This document shows, in pieces, positions 8,361 to 18,537 of a stretch of DNA of 64,000 bases. Position 1 is the first letter of the stretch. Each line of letters starts with the position of its first letter. The translations under genes were made by a program, and so were the position numbers. The notes below the pieces were generated by a model that searched no databases, was not told the DNA's origin, and saw only the letters and a program-made list of their open reading frames with translations. This stretch comes from Metapseudomonas boanensis (GTDB lineage: Bacteria; Pseudomonadota; Gammaproteobacteria; Pseudomonadales; Pseudomonadaceae): NCBI RefSeq assembly GCF_018704125.1, contig NZ_JAGTIS010000004.1, forward strand, positions 186,001 to 250,000. The letters run 5' to 3'.

Positions 8361-9119
8361 ATGTCATTCGTCGATGGGATAGTCGCCCAGGTTCTGATGC
8401 TGGAAACCGGGCTTTACCACGCCTACATGCGCCTAGCCGCCGGTACTGACGATGAAGCCCTGCATGACTTGCGAATCAATCTGCGCCGCTTGCGCAGCCT
8501 GCTTCGCCCGCTGCGCGGCAAGGACGACGTGACAGATCTAGACCAGGCCGCAGCCGAGGTCGGCAAAATGACTACGCCCGTGCGCGACCTGGAAGTGCTG
8601 ATCCAGGAACTCCGCCGCAAGGGGCTCAACGGCCCCGCCAATGTGCGCCAGGACACCCTGGCTGCCAGCTACGCCGCGATTATCGAGAGTTCGACACTCC
8701 AGCAATTCTTTACCTGCCTGGATGAATGGCCGACGGCATTCCGTGCGGCTGAACAGGACGGGGAACTGCGCGGCATGAAGAAACGCGTACTCAATCGCCT
8801 GGAAAAACAGGTGGAATCGCTGAAAGCCGCTTTGTCAGATCCGGCCCATGACCGGCACCAGATACGCTTACGGGTCAAACGCACTCGTTATGCCGCCGAC
8901 GCTTATCCTGATCTTTCGCCAATCTCGACCGAAACAGCAGCTGCACTGAAAACCCTCCAGTCGGCGCTGGGCACCTGGCATGACCACTTCCAGTGGTGCC
9001 TGAAGGCCAAACAGGAACCGGACCTTCACCCCCTGCTCCACCGCTGGCAGACGGAAGGCAATGCCGCATTGCTGCAGGCAGAAGCGGACCTGGTGCGCTT
9101 GGCCGAGTGCCTGGAATAA
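8361..9119 (+). CDS. CHAD-domain protein
   Basis: This 252-residue helical protein is a CHAD domain throughout. It has conserved histidine, arginine and lysine positions: ALHDLRINLRRLRSLL near 33-48, TTPVRDLEVLIQEL, and a second repeat around HQIRLRVKRTRYAADAY. CHAD proteins bind polyphosphate in the bacterial cases studied. No CYTH triphosphatase partner lies nearby, so this is a stand-alone CHAD. It is divergent from nirB across a 490-bp region and convergent with the LysR gene. Confidence 0.85.
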   Translation: MSFVDGIVAQVLMLETGLYHAYMRLAAGTDDEALHDLRINLRRLRSLLRPLRGKDDVTDLDQAAAEVGKMTTPVRDLEVLIQELRRKGLNGPANVRQDTLAASYAAIIESSTLQQFFTCLDEWPTAFRAAEQDGELRGMKKRVLNRLEKQVESLKAALSDPAHDRHQIRLRVKRTRYAADAYPDLSPISTETAAALKTLQSALGTWHDHFQWCLKAKQEPDLHPLLHRWQTEGNAALLQAEADLVRLAECLE

Positions 9120-9129
9120 TCCTGCCAGC

Positions 9130-10059
9130 TCAACCCAGACTGCCGGCGAACCGCTCGGCCAGGCGCTCGCGGGCGAATGTCTCGGTGACGAAGTCGATAA
9201 ACGCGCGGGTCTTGCCCGGTAGCAAGGTGCGGCTGGCATAGTAGATCGAGATCGACCCGGCATCCGCATACCAGCGCGGCAACAGCCGCACCAGCTCGCC
9301 ACGCTCCAGCCAGGGCAACACATCCGGCACCGCCAGCAGCGCGACGCCCTGATTCAGCAGCGCAGCCTCGCGCATGGCGGCAGGGTCGTTGAGCATGATG
9401 GTCTCGGGCAAGTGGGCGGCCATTTCCGCGCCAGCCACATCCCGCATCGTCCAGTGGCGCACACGGCCGGTGCGGGTCGAGCGCATCACGATACCGTCAA
9501 AGTCAGCCAGCTCCTCAGGGCTGGTCGGCACCGCACGGCCGGCCAGGTAAGCGGGCGAGGCGACGGCAATGATGTGAGCCGGTGCAACTGGCCGCGACAC
9601 GACGCCCGAAGAGAGCTCGAAACCACCACCGATGGCCACGTCATAGCCCTCGGCGATCAGGTCCACCGAGCGGTTCTCCAGATGCCACTCCGGTCGCACC
9701 TGCGGATATCGCGCGCGGAACGCCGGCAGCAGCGGCAGCAGGTACGTCATGCCGAAGCTCGGCGCCATGCTCACCTTGAGCACGCCAGCCGGCTCTCCCT
9801 GATCGGCCCCCACGCTGGCAATGGCCGCCTGCAGCGCCTCCAGGTTGCCACCAATAGCTTCCAGAAAGCGCTCGCCCGCCTCGGTCAGGGTCAGCTTGCG
9901 CGTCGAGCGCTGGAACAGCCGCACGCCGATGTTGCGCTCAAGCATCGCCACATTGCGGCTCACTGCTGCCGGTGTCAGGGCGAGGCGGCGTGCCGCGGCG
10001 GAGAAGCTGCCGGTCTCGGCACTGCGGACGAAGGACTCCAGGTTGGCGAGGGTTTCCAT
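9130..10059 (-). CDS. LysR-family transcriptional regulator
   Basis: The 309-residue product has an N-terminal winged HTH (SFVRSAETGSFSAAARRLAL, TPAAVSRNVAMLERNIG) and a LysR substrate-binding domain. It is of the CrgA/DmlR-like type (RSTRKLTLTEAGERFLE). It is divergent from the SDR gene at 10168 with a 108-bp intergenic region, the standard arrangement for a LysR regulator of the neighbouring operon. The co-inducer is unknown. Confidence 0.9.
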   Translation of the reverse strand: METLANLESFVRSAETGSFSAAARRLALTPAAVSRNVAMLERNIGVRLFQRSTRKLTLTEAGERFLEAIGGNLEALQAAIASVGADQGEPAGVLKVSMAPSFGMTYLLPLLPAFRARYPQVRPEWHLENRSVDLIAEGYDVAIGGGFELSSGVVSRPVAPAHIIAVASPAYLAGRAVPTSPEELADFDGIVMRSTRTGRVRHWTMRDVAGAEMAAHLPETIMLNDPAAMREAALLNQGVALLAVPDVLPWLERGELVRLLPRWYADAGSISIYYASRTLLPGKTRAFIDFVTETFARERLAERFAGSLG

Positions 10060-10167
10060 GGGCTTCCTTAAACAAATGCTTGAAGATCATTCAATCCATT
10101 AGTGTCTAATCAAAGAGTAATCAACGAGCGATAGTGACTCCACCCCCAACCCATGGAGTTCATCGAA

Positions 10168-10917
10168 ATGACCACTACCCTTCCCCTTGCCGGCAAGACC
10201 GCACTCGTCACCGGCGGCTCCCGCTCCATCGGCGCAGCCATCGCCAAGCGCCTTGCCGCTGATGGCGCCGCCGTCGTCCTGACCTACAGCGCATCGCCGG
10301 AAAAAGCCCTTGAGGTCGTACGCACTATCGAAGACGAAGGCGGCCGCGCCGTCGCCATTGCCGCCGACGCGGGTGATCCCTCCGCCGTACGTGCAGCTGT
10401 TGCCGCCACCGTCGAGACCTTCGGCGGCATCGACATCCTGGTCAACAACGCTGGCCTCGGCCTCGGTGGCCCCATCGAAGACATTCCCTTCGAGACCTAC
10501 GAGCGCATGATCGCGGTCAATGTCACCGGCGTGTTCGTCGCCACCCAGGAAGCCGTGCGTCACATGAAGGCCGGAGGGCGGATCGTCCATATCGGCTCGT
10601 CCATGACCCACTACGCAGCCTTCCCCACCGCGTCGCTCTACACCCTGACCAAAGGCGCCGTCGCCGGCTTCAACCGCAGCCTGGTCCGGGACCTCGGCCC
10701 GCGTGGCATCACTGTCAACACCGTGCACCCTGGCCCGACCGACACCGACATGAACCCGGATGGCGGCCCGGTGAGCGAAATCGTCGGCCCCGGCATCGCG
10801 ATCGGCCGCTACGGCAAGCCCCATGAAATCGCCAGCGTCGTCGCCTTCCTCGCCAGCCCGGAAGCGGCCTTCGTCACCGGCGCCGACATCATCGCCGACG
10901 GCGGTTTCACCGCCTGA
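10168..10917 (+). CDS. SDR-family oxidoreductase (FabG-like)
   Basis: This 249-residue short-chain dehydrogenase/reductase is cytoplasmic and NAD(P)-dependent. It has a cofactor site TGGSRSIGAAIAKRL, NNAG at the usual place, catalytic Ser (IGSSM) and the YTLTKGA Tyr-x-x-x-Lys. An FVTGADIIADGGFTA end is typical of FabG-like SDRs. I chose ATG 10168 over 10153 because GGAG lies 10 nt upstream. It forms a likely two-gene unit with the downstream F420-reductase-like gene, both probably under the divergent LysR. The substrate is not predictable. Confidence 0.85.
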   Translation: MTTTLPLAGKTALVTGGSRSIGAAIAKRLAADGAAVVLTYSASPEKALEVVRTIEDEGGRAVAIAADAGDPSAVRAAVAATVETFGGIDILVNNAGLGLGGPIEDIPFETYERMIAVNVTGVFVATQEAVRHMKAGGRIVHIGSSMTHYAAFPTASLYTLTKGAVAGFNRSLVRDLGPRGITVNTVHPGPTDTDMNPDGGPVSEIVGPGIAIGRYGKPHEIASVVAFLASPEAAFVTGADIIADGGFTA

Positions 10918-10953
10918 CCTACTGATCCCTGCCCCCACTGAAGGAGCATCACC

Positions 10954-11556
10954 ATGAGCACCATCGGCATCATCGGCGCCGGCGCAATCGGTTCCGCCTT
11001 CGCCAAGGCCCTGGCCAATCAGGGCATCGCAGCAGTCATCGCCAATAGCCGCGGGGCGGAGTCCCTGGCGGACCTGGTTCGCGAACTGGGTCCGAGCATC
11101 AAGGCTGGAACACGTGAAGAAGCCGCCGCCCAGGACATCGTGCTGGTCGCGGTCAACTGGTCCAGGCTGCCGGAAGCCCTCGACGGCCTGCCGGACTTCG
11201 GCGGACGCATCGTGATCGACGCCAACAACCCGATCGAAGCGCCGCTGTTCAAACCCGCCGAGCTGAGCGGCCGGCTGTCCAGCGAAGCGTTCACCGACCT
11301 GGTGCCGGGCGCACGCGTGGTGAAGGCCTTCAACCACCTGCAACCACACCTGGTATCCGGTGACCCGAAAGCCGAAGGCGGCCGGCGCGTGCTGCTCTAC
11401 TCCGGCGACGACGCCCACGCCAAAGCACAGGTGGGCGGGCTCATCGAGCAGCTGGGCTTCTTCGGCATCGACCTCGGGGCCCTCAGCGTCGGCGGCAGCC
11501 TCGTGCAGTTCCCCGGTGGCCCGCTGCCGGCCCTCAACCTGGTCAAGTTCGGCTGA
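10954..11556 (+). CDS. NADPH-dependent F420-reductase-like (NPD) protein
   Basis: This 200-residue Rossmann protein starts GIIGAGAIGSAFAKALANQG and contains VVKAFNHLQPH and VLLYSGDDAHAK, the pattern of the F420-reductase-like/ProC-like family that Gram-negatives use with NADP. Pseudomonads are not known to rely on F420, so another substrate is likely. It begins 36 bp after the SDR stop with GAAGGAG upstream, so the two are probably co-transcribed. Confidence 0.75.
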   Translation: MSTIGIIGAGAIGSAFAKALANQGIAAVIANSRGAESLADLVRELGPSIKAGTREEAAAQDIVLVAVNWSRLPEALDGLPDFGGRIVIDANNPIEAPLFKPAELSGRLSSEAFTDLVPGARVVKAFNHLQPHLVSGDPKAEGGRRVLLYSGDDAHAKAQVGGLIEQLGFFGIDLGALSVGGSLVQFPGGPLPALNLVKFG

Positions 11557-11626
11557 AACCCGACTGCGCCACCCTCGGCAACTATGCTTAACCTGCTGCC
11601 TGGCAGCAGGTTGGGAGGCGCTCGAC

Positions 11627-12112
11627 ATGCAACTCATCTCCGTGAAGATCGACAAGCCGGACGACACCAATTTCGTCTTTGGCCAGACCCATTTCATCAA
11701 ATCCATCGAAGACATCCACGAAGCGCTGGTGGGCGCCGTACCCGGCATCAAGTTCGGCCTCGCCTTCTGCGAAGCCTCGGGTAAATGCCTGGTGCGCTGG
11801 TCCGGCACCGATAGCGCGATGGTCGAACTGGCCCAGAAGAACGCCATGGCCATCGGCGCGGGGCACAGCTTCATCCTCTTCCTGGGCGACGGTTTCTACC
11901 CGCTCAACGTGCTGAACACACTGAAGATGGTGCCCGAGGTGTGCCGCATATTCTGCGCCACGGCCAATCCGACAGAGGTGATCCTCGCCGAAACCGGGCA
12001 GGGCCGCGCCGTGCTCGGGGTGGTGGACGGCCTGCGTCCTACAGGCATCGAAGGTGACGACGATATCCTCTGGCGCAAGAGCCTGCTGCGGCAGATCGGC
12101 TACAAGTTGTGA
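11627..12112 (+). CDS. Adenosine-specific kinase-like (DUF355) protein
   Basis: The 161-residue product matches PF04008 in pattern: VKIDKPDDTNFVFGQTHFIK, IKFGLAFCEASGKCLVRW, AIGAGHSFILFL, VCRIFCATANPTEVI and GVVDGLRP. The family is best known from archaea, where one member was reported to bind adenosine and ATP; its role in bacteria is not established. A good ribosome site (GGGAGG) precedes the ATG. The gene stands alone between the SDR pair and a REP-containing spacer. Confidence 0.75.
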   Translation: MQLISVKIDKPDDTNFVFGQTHFIKSIEDIHEALVGAVPGIKFGLAFCEASGKCLVRWSGTDSAMVELAQKNAMAIGAGHSFILFLGDGFYPLNVLNTLKMVPEVCRIFCATANPTEVILAETGQGRAVLGVVDGLRPTGIEGDDDILWRKSLLRQIGYKL

Positions 12113-12422
12113 GGGCTGAGCCGAGCGACGGGATGTTTTTCCTGTAGGGGCGAAATCATTGGCCCTGTCTGCGCTAGCTGTTGCCAGGAATAGACCGTCG
12201 AGCGAAGCGTCTTGTAGGAGCAGGGGACGCCGAGTCCTTGCTCGCGAAAAGGTCCGATTCGCGAGCAAGCTCGCTGCTACAGCGAATGCAGCCAGTTGCA
12301 ACACTTGGCTGGGACATAGCCAATTCATCCACCAAGCAGGCCTGCCCATCGCCCACCACAAACACAGCAGCCCCCTCCGGTTACGCGTAAAATGCCGCAC
12401 GCTCTTCCACAGACAACGAACC
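12113..12422. repeat. Intergenic region with REP-type palindrome
   Basis: This 310-bp spacer holds an inverted repeat TTGCTCGCGAA (12238-12248) and TTCGCGAGCAA (12258-12268), with flanking TGTAGGAGC and GCTGCTACA arms at about 12213 and 12270. It is a degenerate Pseudomonas REP. No gene is supported here. Confidence 0.6.
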
Positions 12423-13361
12423 ATGACCCCAGAAGCTCTCGGCATCCTCCTGCAACATCTCACCACCGCGCTCAGCACCGCCCCCGACGATGTCCGCCGC
12501 CTCTTCCATGGTCGCGGCCGACGCTGGGAAGGCCTCGAACAGATCACAGCCGACTGGCTGCAAGGCGTCTTGCTGGTCTCCCTCTTTCGCGAACCCGCTG
12601 CCGACGAGTTGGCCGACTTGAAAGCCATGTTGCTGGCCTTGGCCAAATCGCCCGCCTGGCATCAGAGCAAGGCCCACACCCTGTTGCTGCAGCACCGCTA
12701 CCAACTGGACAGCGCCACGGAATTTCTGGTGGGGGATGAGATCGAGGAGTGGCACATCACTGAGAACGGCCTGCGCTTCAAGCTCGACATCGGCAAGAAG
12801 CAGAACAGCGGCCTGTTCCTGGACATGCGCTACGGTCGTCGCTGGGTACAGCAGCAGGCTAGCGGCAAGCGCGTGCTCAACCTGTTCGCCTACACCTGCG
12901 GCTTTTCGGTTGCCGCCATCGCCGGTGGGGCCGAACACGTGGTGAACCTGGACATGGCCAGGGCTGCCCTTAGCCGTGGGCGCGACAACCATCGACTGAA
13001 CCAGCACGACCTAGGCAAGGTTAGCTTCCTCGGCCACGAGTTGTTCAAGTCCTGGGGCAAGGTCAAGAAAGAAGGCCCTTACGACCTCGTCATCATCGAC
13101 CCTCCGTCGTTCCAGAAAGGCAGCTTCGCCCTGACCCGCGACTACCAGAAGATCCTGCGACGGCTGCCGGAGCTGCTGAGTGAAAATGGCGTGGTGCTGG
13201 CCTGCGTCAATGACCCCGCCATCGGCCCGGACTTCCTCATCGCGGGCATGGCCCAGGAAGCGCCGAGTCTGCGTTTCGAACAGCGCCTGGAAAACCCGCC
13301 GGAATTCGCCGATGTCAGCTCCGACAGCGGCCTCAAGGCCCTGGTATTCGTCCAGGGCTGA
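12423..13361 (+). CDS. Class I SAM-dependent methyltransferase, RlmI/K-like
   Basis: This 312-residue protein is probably an RNA methyltransferase. It has the SAM-binding Rossmann motif VLNLFAYTCGFSVAAIAGGA, an acidic residue after beta-2 (VVNLDMAR) and the catalytic-region motif DLVIIDPPSFQKGSF of the YccW/RlmI-RlmK group. It lacks the PUA domain of full-length RlmI, so it is a shorter relative and its target nucleotide is uncertain. I start at the ATG at 12423, where the conserved protein begins; the frame extends upstream through the REP spacer without sense. Confidence 0.75.
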   Translation: MTPEALGILLQHLTTALSTAPDDVRRLFHGRGRRWEGLEQITADWLQGVLLVSLFREPAADELADLKAMLLALAKSPAWHQSKAHTLLLQHRYQLDSATEFLVGDEIEEWHITENGLRFKLDIGKKQNSGLFLDMRYGRRWVQQQASGKRVLNLFAYTCGFSVAAIAGGAEHVVNLDMARAALSRGRDNHRLNQHDLGKVSFLGHELFKSWGKVKKEGPYDLVIIDPPSFQKGSFALTRDYQKILRRLPELLSENGVVLACVNDPAIGPDFLIAGMAQEAPSLRFEQRLENPPEFADVSSDSGLKALVFVQG

Positions 13362-13525
13362 TCGCCTTTCCTTAAATGCAATCACTTTGCCTACCTGGCT
13401 GCATTGACAGCCGGGTAACGCCTAGCCACGCCTTCCCTCCCACCCCGTGAACGGGCGCACAGCCCTTTGCCCCCAGCCGTGCTTCAGCGCCCGGAAATTG
13501 TCCGATAAAATCCTCTTGATTATGG

Positions 13526-13538
13526 TTGTATAGACATG
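13526..13538. promoter_or_regulatory. Candidate HutC operator upstream of hutU
   Basis: TTGTATAGACATG lies 69 bp before the hutU ATG and contains the TGT-N4-ACA dyad of HutC sites (GntR-family repressor relieved by urocanate). hutC is not in this window, so the repressor would act in trans. Confidence 0.5.
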
Positions 13539-13606
13539 TTTATATGCGTCCATGCCCAAGCGGCAAATCCAACAACAACAGGCAACCAGTCTTCTCGGAG
13601 CCCACG

Positions 13607-15286
13607 ATGAACAAGCCAACCCGTTTCCGTGATGTCGAAATCCGCGCCCCGCGTGGCAACCAGCTGAACGCCAAAAGCTGGCTGACCGAAGCGCCGCTGC
13701 GCATGCTGATGAACAACCTCGACCCCGAGGTCGCGGAAAACCCGAAGGAACTGGTGGTCTACGGCGGCATCGGCCGTGCCGCGCGCAACTGGGAGTGCTA
13801 CGACAAGATCGTCGAGACCCTGAAAGAACTGAATGACGACGAGACCCTGCTGGTGCAATCCGGCAAGCCGGTCGGCGTGTTCAAGACCCACGCCAACGCC
13901 CCGCGCGTGCTGATCGCCAACTCCAACCTGGTGCCGCACTGGGCCAACTGGGAACACTTCAACGAACTGGATGCCAAGGGCCTGGCCATGTACGGCCAGA
14001 TGACCGCCGGCAGCTGGATCTACATCGGCAGCCAGGGCATCGTCCAGGGCACCTTCGAGACCTTCGTCGAAGCCGGCCGCCAGCACTACAACGGCAACCT
14101 GACCGGTCGCTGGGTCCTCACCGCCGGCCTCGGCGGCATGGGCGGCGCCCAGCCGCTGGCCGCGACCCTGGCCGGCGCCTGCTCGCTGAACATCGAATGC
14201 CAGCAAAGCCGCATCGACTTCCGCCTGAAGACCCGTTACGTCGACGAGCAGGCCAAAGACCTCGACGACGCCCTGGCGCGCATCGCCAAATACACCGCCG
14301 AAGGCAAGGCGATCTCCATTGCCCTGCATGGCAACGCCGCTGAAATCCTGCCGGAACTGGTCCGTCGCGGTGTGCGCCCGGACATGGTCACCGACCAGAC
14401 CAGCGCCCACGACCCGCTCAACGGCTACCTGCCGATTGGCTGGACCTGGGAACAGTACCGCGACCGCGCGCAGACCGAGCCGGCGGCGGTGGTCAAGGCC
14501 GCCAAACAGTCCATGGCCGTGCACGTGCAGGCCATGCTGGACTTCCAGAAGCAAGGCATCCCGACCTTCGACTACGGCAACAACATCCGTCAGATGGCCA
14601 AGGAAGAAGGCGTGGCCAATGCCTTCGACTTCCCCGGTTTCGTGCCAGCCTATATCCGCCCGCTGTTCTGCCGTGGCATCGGGCCGTTCCGCTGGGCCGT
14701 GCTGTCCGGCGACCCGCAGGACATCTACAAGACCGACGCCAAGGTCAAGGAACTGATCCCGGACGACACCCACCTGCACCGTTGGCTGGACATGGCGCGC
14801 GAGCGCATCAGCTTCCAGGGCCTGCCGGCACGTATCTGCTGGGTCGGCCTGGGCCAACGTGCCAAACTGGGTTTGGCCTTCAATGAAATGGTCCGCTCCG
14901 GCGAGCTGTCCGCACCCATCGTGATCGGCCGCGACCACCTGGACTCCGGCTCGGTCTCCAGCCCCAACCGCGAGACCGAAGCCATGCAGGACGGTTCCGA
15001 TGCCGTCTCCGACTGGCCGCTGCTCAACGCCCTGCTGAACACCGCCAGCGGCGCCACCTGGGTCTCGCTGCACCACGGCGGCGGCGTGGGGATGGGCTTC
15101 TCCCAGCACTCCGGCATGGTGATCGTTTGTGACGGTACCGACGAAGCGGCTGAGCGAATCGCCCGCGTGCTGACCAACGACCCTGGCACCGGCGTGATGC
15201 GCCATGCCGACGCCGGATACCAGATCGCCATCGATTGCGCCCACGAGCAAGGTCTGAACCTGCCGATGATTGGCAAAGGAGCTTGA
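13607..15286 (+). CDS. hutU: Urocanate hydratase
   Basis: HutU converts urocanate to imidazolonepropionate, step two of histidine degradation, in the cytoplasm with tightly bound NAD. The 559-residue product is full length and has [20 protein letters not shown] for NAD binding, the [15 protein letters not shown] region with the conserved Cys, and a [13 protein letters not shown] motif near the end. The start is set at 13607, where family identity begins ([17 protein letters not shown]). It is the first gene of hutUHTIG. A HutC-like dyad sits upstream. The following hutH starts 3 bp after its stop. Confidence 0.96.
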   Translation: MNKPTRFRDVEIRAPRGNQLNAKSWLTEAPLRMLMNNLDPEVAENPKELVVYGGIGRAARNWECYDKIVETLKELNDDETLLVQSGKPVGVFKTHANAPRVLIANSNLVPHWANWEHFNELDAKGLAMYGQMTAGSWIYIGSQGIVQGTFETFVEAGRQHYNGNLTGRWVLTAGLGGMGGAQPLAATLAGACSLNIECQQSRIDFRLKTRYVDEQAKDLDDALARIAKYTAEGKAISIALHGNAAEILPELVRRGVRPDMVTDQTSAHDPLNGYLPIGWTWEQYRDRAQTEPAAVVKAAKQSMAVHVQAMLDFQKQGIPTFDYGNNIRQMAKEEGVANAFDFPGFVPAYIRPLFCRGIGPFRWAVLSGDPQDIYKTDAKVKELIPDDTHLHRWLDMARERISFQGLPARICWVGLGQRAKLGLAFNEMVRSGELSAPIVIGRDHLDSGSVSSPNRETEAMQDGSDAVSDWPLLNALLNTASGATWVSLHHGGGVGMGFSQHSGMVIVCDGTDEAAERIARVLTNDPGTGVMRHADAGYQIAIDCAHEQGLNLPMIGKGA

Positions 15287-15288
15287 GA

Positions 15289-16821
15289 ATGAACCAGCTG
15301 AACCTGAAACCCGGACACCTGACCCTGGCCCAGCTGCGCCAAGCCTACCTTGCGCCGCTGCAGGTAACTCTGGATGCCAGTGCCGCTGAGCCCATCGAGG
15401 CCAGCGTCGCCTGCGTCGAACAGATCCTGGCCGAAGGCCGCACCGCCTATGGCATCAACACCGGCTTCGGCCTGCTGGCTTCGACCCGCATCGCCCCGGC
15501 CGACCTGGAAAAGCTACAGCGCTCACTGGTGCTGTCCCACGCCGCCGGCGTGGGCGAGCCGCTGGACGATGCCATGGTGCGCCTTATCATGCTGCTCAAG
15601 GTCAACAGCCTGGCCCGCGGCTTCTCCGGCATCCGCCGCAAGGTAATCGACGCGCTGATCGCCCTGATCAATGCCGAGGTCTACCCGCACATCCCGCTCA
15701 AGGGTTCTGTAGGTGCATCCGGTGACCTCGCACCGCTGGCGCACATGTCGCTGGTACTGCTGGGCGAAAGCAAGGCCCGCTACCGCGGCCAGTGGCTGCC
15801 TGCCACCGAAGCCCTGGCCGTGGCCGGCCTGGAGCCGCTGACCCTGGCCGCGAAGGAAGGCCTGGCGCTGCTCAACGGTACCCAGGTATCCACCGCCTAC
15901 GCCCTGCGCGGCCTGTTCGAAGCAGAAGACCTGTTCGCCGCCGCCACCGTCTGTGGTGGGTTGAGCGTCGAGGCCATGCTTGGCTCTCGCGCGCCCTTCG
16001 ATGCCCGCATCCATGCCGCTCGCGGCCAGCGCGGACAGATCGATGTCGCCGCCGCCTACCGTGACCTGCTCACCGCCAGCAGCGAAATCGCCCGCTCCCA
16101 CGAAAAATGCGACAAGGTGCAGGACCCTTACTCCCTGCGCTGCCAGCCGCAAGTGATGGGTGCCTGCCTGACCCAGCTGCGCCAGGCTGCCGAGGTGCTG
16201 CAGATCGAATCCAACGCTGTCTCGGACAACCCGCTGGTGTTCGCTGCCGAGGGTGATGTGATCTCCGGTGGCAACTTCCATGCCGAGCCGGTGGCCATGG
16301 CCGCCGACAACCTGGCGCTGGCCATCGCTGAGATCGGCTCGCTGTCCGAGCGCCGCATTTCCCTGATGATGGACATGCACATGTCGCAACTGCCGCCCTT
16401 CCTCGTGGAAAACGGCGGGGTCAACTCCGGCTTCATGATCGCCCAGGTCACCGCAGCCGCCCTGGCCAGCGACAACAAGGCTCTGGCACACCCGGCCAGC
16501 GTCGATAGCCTGCCCACCTCGGCTAACCAGGAAGACCACGTCTCCATGGCACCGAACGCCGGCAAGCGCCTCTGGGCCATGGCCGATAACGTGCGTGGCA
16601 TCCTCGCCATCGAATGGCTGGGTGCCTGCCAGGGCCTGGACTTCCGCGAAGGCCTGAAGAGCTCGCCGAAGCTGGAAGAGGCCCGTGGTCAGCTCCGCGC
16701 CAAGGTCCCGTACTATCAGGAAGACCGCTTCTTCTCCCCGGATATCGAGACGGCCAGTGAACTGCTGGCCAGCGGCTGCCTGAACGGACTGATGCCGGCC
16801 AAGCTTCTGCCGAGCCTCTAA
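15289..16821 (+). CDS. hutH: Histidine ammonia-lyase
   Basis: HutH deaminates histidine to urocanate. The 510-residue product contains the autocatalytic MIO cofactor triad Ala143-Ser144-Gly145 in [15 protein letters not shown], the NTGFG motif near 57 and [14 protein letters not shown]-type active-site sequence. The ATG at 15289 lies 3 bp behind hutU with AAGGAG close by, so the two are translated from one message. Nothing is truncated. Confidence 0.96.
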   Translation: MNQLNLKPGHLTLAQLRQAYLAPLQVTLDASAAEPIEASVACVEQILAEGRTAYGINTGFGLLASTRIAPADLEKLQRSLVLSHAAGVGEPLDDAMVRLIMLLKVNSLARGFSGIRRKVIDALIALINAEVYPHIPLKGSVGASGDLAPLAHMSLVLLGESKARYRGQWLPATEALAVAGLEPLTLAAKEGLALLNGTQVSTAYALRGLFEAEDLFAAATVCGGLSVEAMLGSRAPFDARIHAARGQRGQIDVAAAYRDLLTASSEIARSHEKCDKVQDPYSLRCQPQVMGACLTQLRQAAEVLQIESNAVSDNPLVFAAEGDVISGGNFHAEPVAMAADNLALAIAEIGSLSERRISLMMDMHMSQLPPFLVENGGVNSGFMIAQVTAAALASDNKALAHPASVDSLPTSANQEDHVSMAPNAGKRLWAMADNVRGILAIEWLGACQGLDFREGLKSSPKLEEARGQLRAKVPYYQEDRFFSPDIETASELLASGCLNGLMPAKLLPSL

Positions 16822-16919
16822 TCCCAACTCAGTGAAACCCAGCCTGCTCCGGTGATGGATAAACCCACCGGAGCGGGATGGTGTCGCTCATCCATAAGAA
16901 CAATGAGGAGAGCAGAAGG

Positions 16920-18317
16920 ATGAAAGATCAAACAGGCCTGCAGCGTGGCCTGAGCGCACGCCATATCCGCTTCATGGCCCTGGGATCGGCCATCGGTACC
17001 GGGCTTTTCTACGGTTCGGCATCGGCGATCCAGATGGCGGGTCCGGCGGTTCTGCTGGCTTACCTGATTGCCGGCGCAGCGGTGTACATGGTGATGCGCG
17101 CCCTGGGGGAAATGGCCGTGCACAACCCGGTTTCCGGCTCCTTCGGCCACTATGCCAGCAGCTACCTGGGCCCTCTGGCCGGCTTTGTCACCGGCTGGAC
17201 CTACGCCTTCGAGATGATCATCGTCGGCCTGGCCGACGTCACGGCGTTCGGCATCTACATGGGCTTCTGGTTTCCAGAGGTGCCCCGCTGGATCTGGGTG
17301 CTGTCGCTCGTATTCTTCCTCGGTGGACTCAACCTGTGCAGCGTGAAGGTCTTCGGCGAGCTGGAGTTCTGGTTGTCGCTGCTGAAGGTCGGCGCCATCG
17401 TCGCGATGATCCTCGCCGGATTGGGCATCATGGTGTACGGCTTCGGCATAGCCGATACCGGTGCGGCCACCGGTATTCATAACCTCTGGGAGCACGGCGG
17501 CTTCATGCCCAACGGCATCAGCGGCCTGATCGCGTCGTTTGCGGTAGTGGTATTCGCGTTCGGCGGCATCGAGATCATCGGCATCACCGCCGGCGAAGCC
17601 AAGGACCCGCAGCGGGTACTGCCCAAGGCGATCAACGCAGTGCCGGTGCGCATCCTGCTGTTCTACGTGCTGACACTCTTCGTGCTGATGGCGATCTTCC
17701 CGTGGCCGCAAATCGGCAGCAAGGGCAGCCCGTTCGTGCAGATCTTCGACAGCCTCGGCATCAGCTCGGCCGCTACGATTCTCAATATCGTGGTCATCTC
17801 CGCAGCGGTATCGGCTATCAACAGCGACATTTTCGGCGCCGGTCGCATGCTCTACGGGATGGCACGCCAGGGGCAGGCACCTGCCGGCTTCGCCAAGGTC
17901 TCGCGCCATGGCGTGCCATGGATGACCGTGGTGGTGATGGGTGTCGCCCTGCTGATCGGCGTGCTGTTGAACTACCTGATCCCGGAGAACGTCTTCCTGC
18001 TGATCGCCTCCATCGCCACCTTCGCCACCGTCTGGGTGTGGCTGATGATCCTGTTGGCCCAGGTGGGAATGCGCCGTTCGATGAGCGCTGACGAAATCGC
18101 CGCACTGAAGTTCCCGGTACCGCTGTGGCCGGCAGCACCAGCCGCGGCCATCGCCTTCATGCTGTTCATCTTTGGTGTGCTGGGCTACTTCCCTGATACC
18201 CAGGCAGCACTTGGGGTCGGGGCAGTCTGGATCCTTCTGCTGGTAGCCGCCTACTGGCTCTGGGTGCGCCCCAAGTACCAGGGAGTGCCAAGCGCCGTGG
18301 CAAATCTGGCGGACTGA
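16920..18317 (+). CDS. hutT: Histidine/amino-acid permease (APC family, AAT type)
   Basis: This 465-residue inner-membrane permease has about 12 hydrophobic segments and the AAT-type N-terminus ([20 protein letters not shown]). It matches the ProY-like permease encoded next to hutH in other pseudomonads, so histidine or urocanate import is the likely task. ATG 16920 has GGAG/GAAGG upstream. It lies 98 bp behind hutH. A perfect 30-nt palindrome follows its stop (18321-18350), which may terminate or process the message before hutI. Confidence 0.85.
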   Translation: MKDQTGLQRGLSARHIRFMALGSAIGTGLFYGSASAIQMAGPAVLLAYLIAGAAVYMVMRALGEMAVHNPVSGSFGHYASSYLGPLAGFVTGWTYAFEMIIVGLADVTAFGIYMGFWFPEVPRWIWVLSLVFFLGGLNLCSVKVFGELEFWLSLLKVGAIVAMILAGLGIMVYGFGIADTGAATGIHNLWEHGGFMPNGISGLIASFAVVVFAFGGIEIIGITAGEAKDPQRVLPKAINAVPVRILLFYVLTLFVLMAIFPWPQIGSKGSPFVQIFDSLGISSAATILNIVVISAAVSAINSDIFGAGRMLYGMARQGQAPAGFAKVSRHGVPWMTVVVMGVALLIGVLLNYLIPENVFLLIASIATFATVWVWLMILLAQVGMRRSMSADEIAALKFPVPLWPAAPAAAIAFMLFIFGVLGYFPDTQAALGVGAVWILLLVAAYWLWVRPKYQGVPSAVANLAD

Positions 18318-18320
18318 TGG

Positions 18321-18350
18321 CTAAGGCCCGGCGACGTCGCCGGGCCTTAG
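18321..18350. terminator. Perfect GC-rich palindrome between hutT and hutI
   Basis: CTAAGGCCCGGCGAC (18321-18335) is followed directly by its exact reverse complement. No T-tract follows, so it may be a weak terminator or an RNA-processing/stabilising hairpin rather than a classical intrinsic terminator. Confidence 0.55.
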
Positions 18351-18415
18351 CCCCACCCAGGTCGAGAGCCTGGGAATGTCCTTCTGCCCGGGCAGGTCCA
18401 CACTTCAATTGGTAC

Positions 18416-18437
18416 GGCCCTCCTCTAGCGGAGGGCC
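18416..18437. other. Second hairpin in the hutT-hutI spacer
   Basis: GGCCCTCC-TCTAGC-GGAGGGCC is an 8-bp perfect stem with a 6-nt loop, about 100 bp before hutI. Its function is unknown; together with 18321-18350 it suggests control of hutIG relative to hutUHT. Confidence 0.5.
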
Positions 18438-18537
18438 TTGGCTCGAATCAAGAGACGATACATGCCATCCCACATCCACGCTTCCACGTTGCCGATCGCC
18501 AGAATGGCCAGGCAGCACTCGAGCCGGGAGAACTGAA

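Noticed and set aside
10099-11874. 591-codon minus-strand frame opposite the SDR and F420-reductase-like genes
   Set aside because: It spans three good plus-strand genes and reads as low-complexity Asp/Gly/Val sequence.
13520-15250. Very long open frame (576 codons) opposite hutU
   Set aside because: It is the high-GC antisense shadow of a certain gene; its translation is Val/Gly/Asp/Arg-rich with no motif and no ribosome site.
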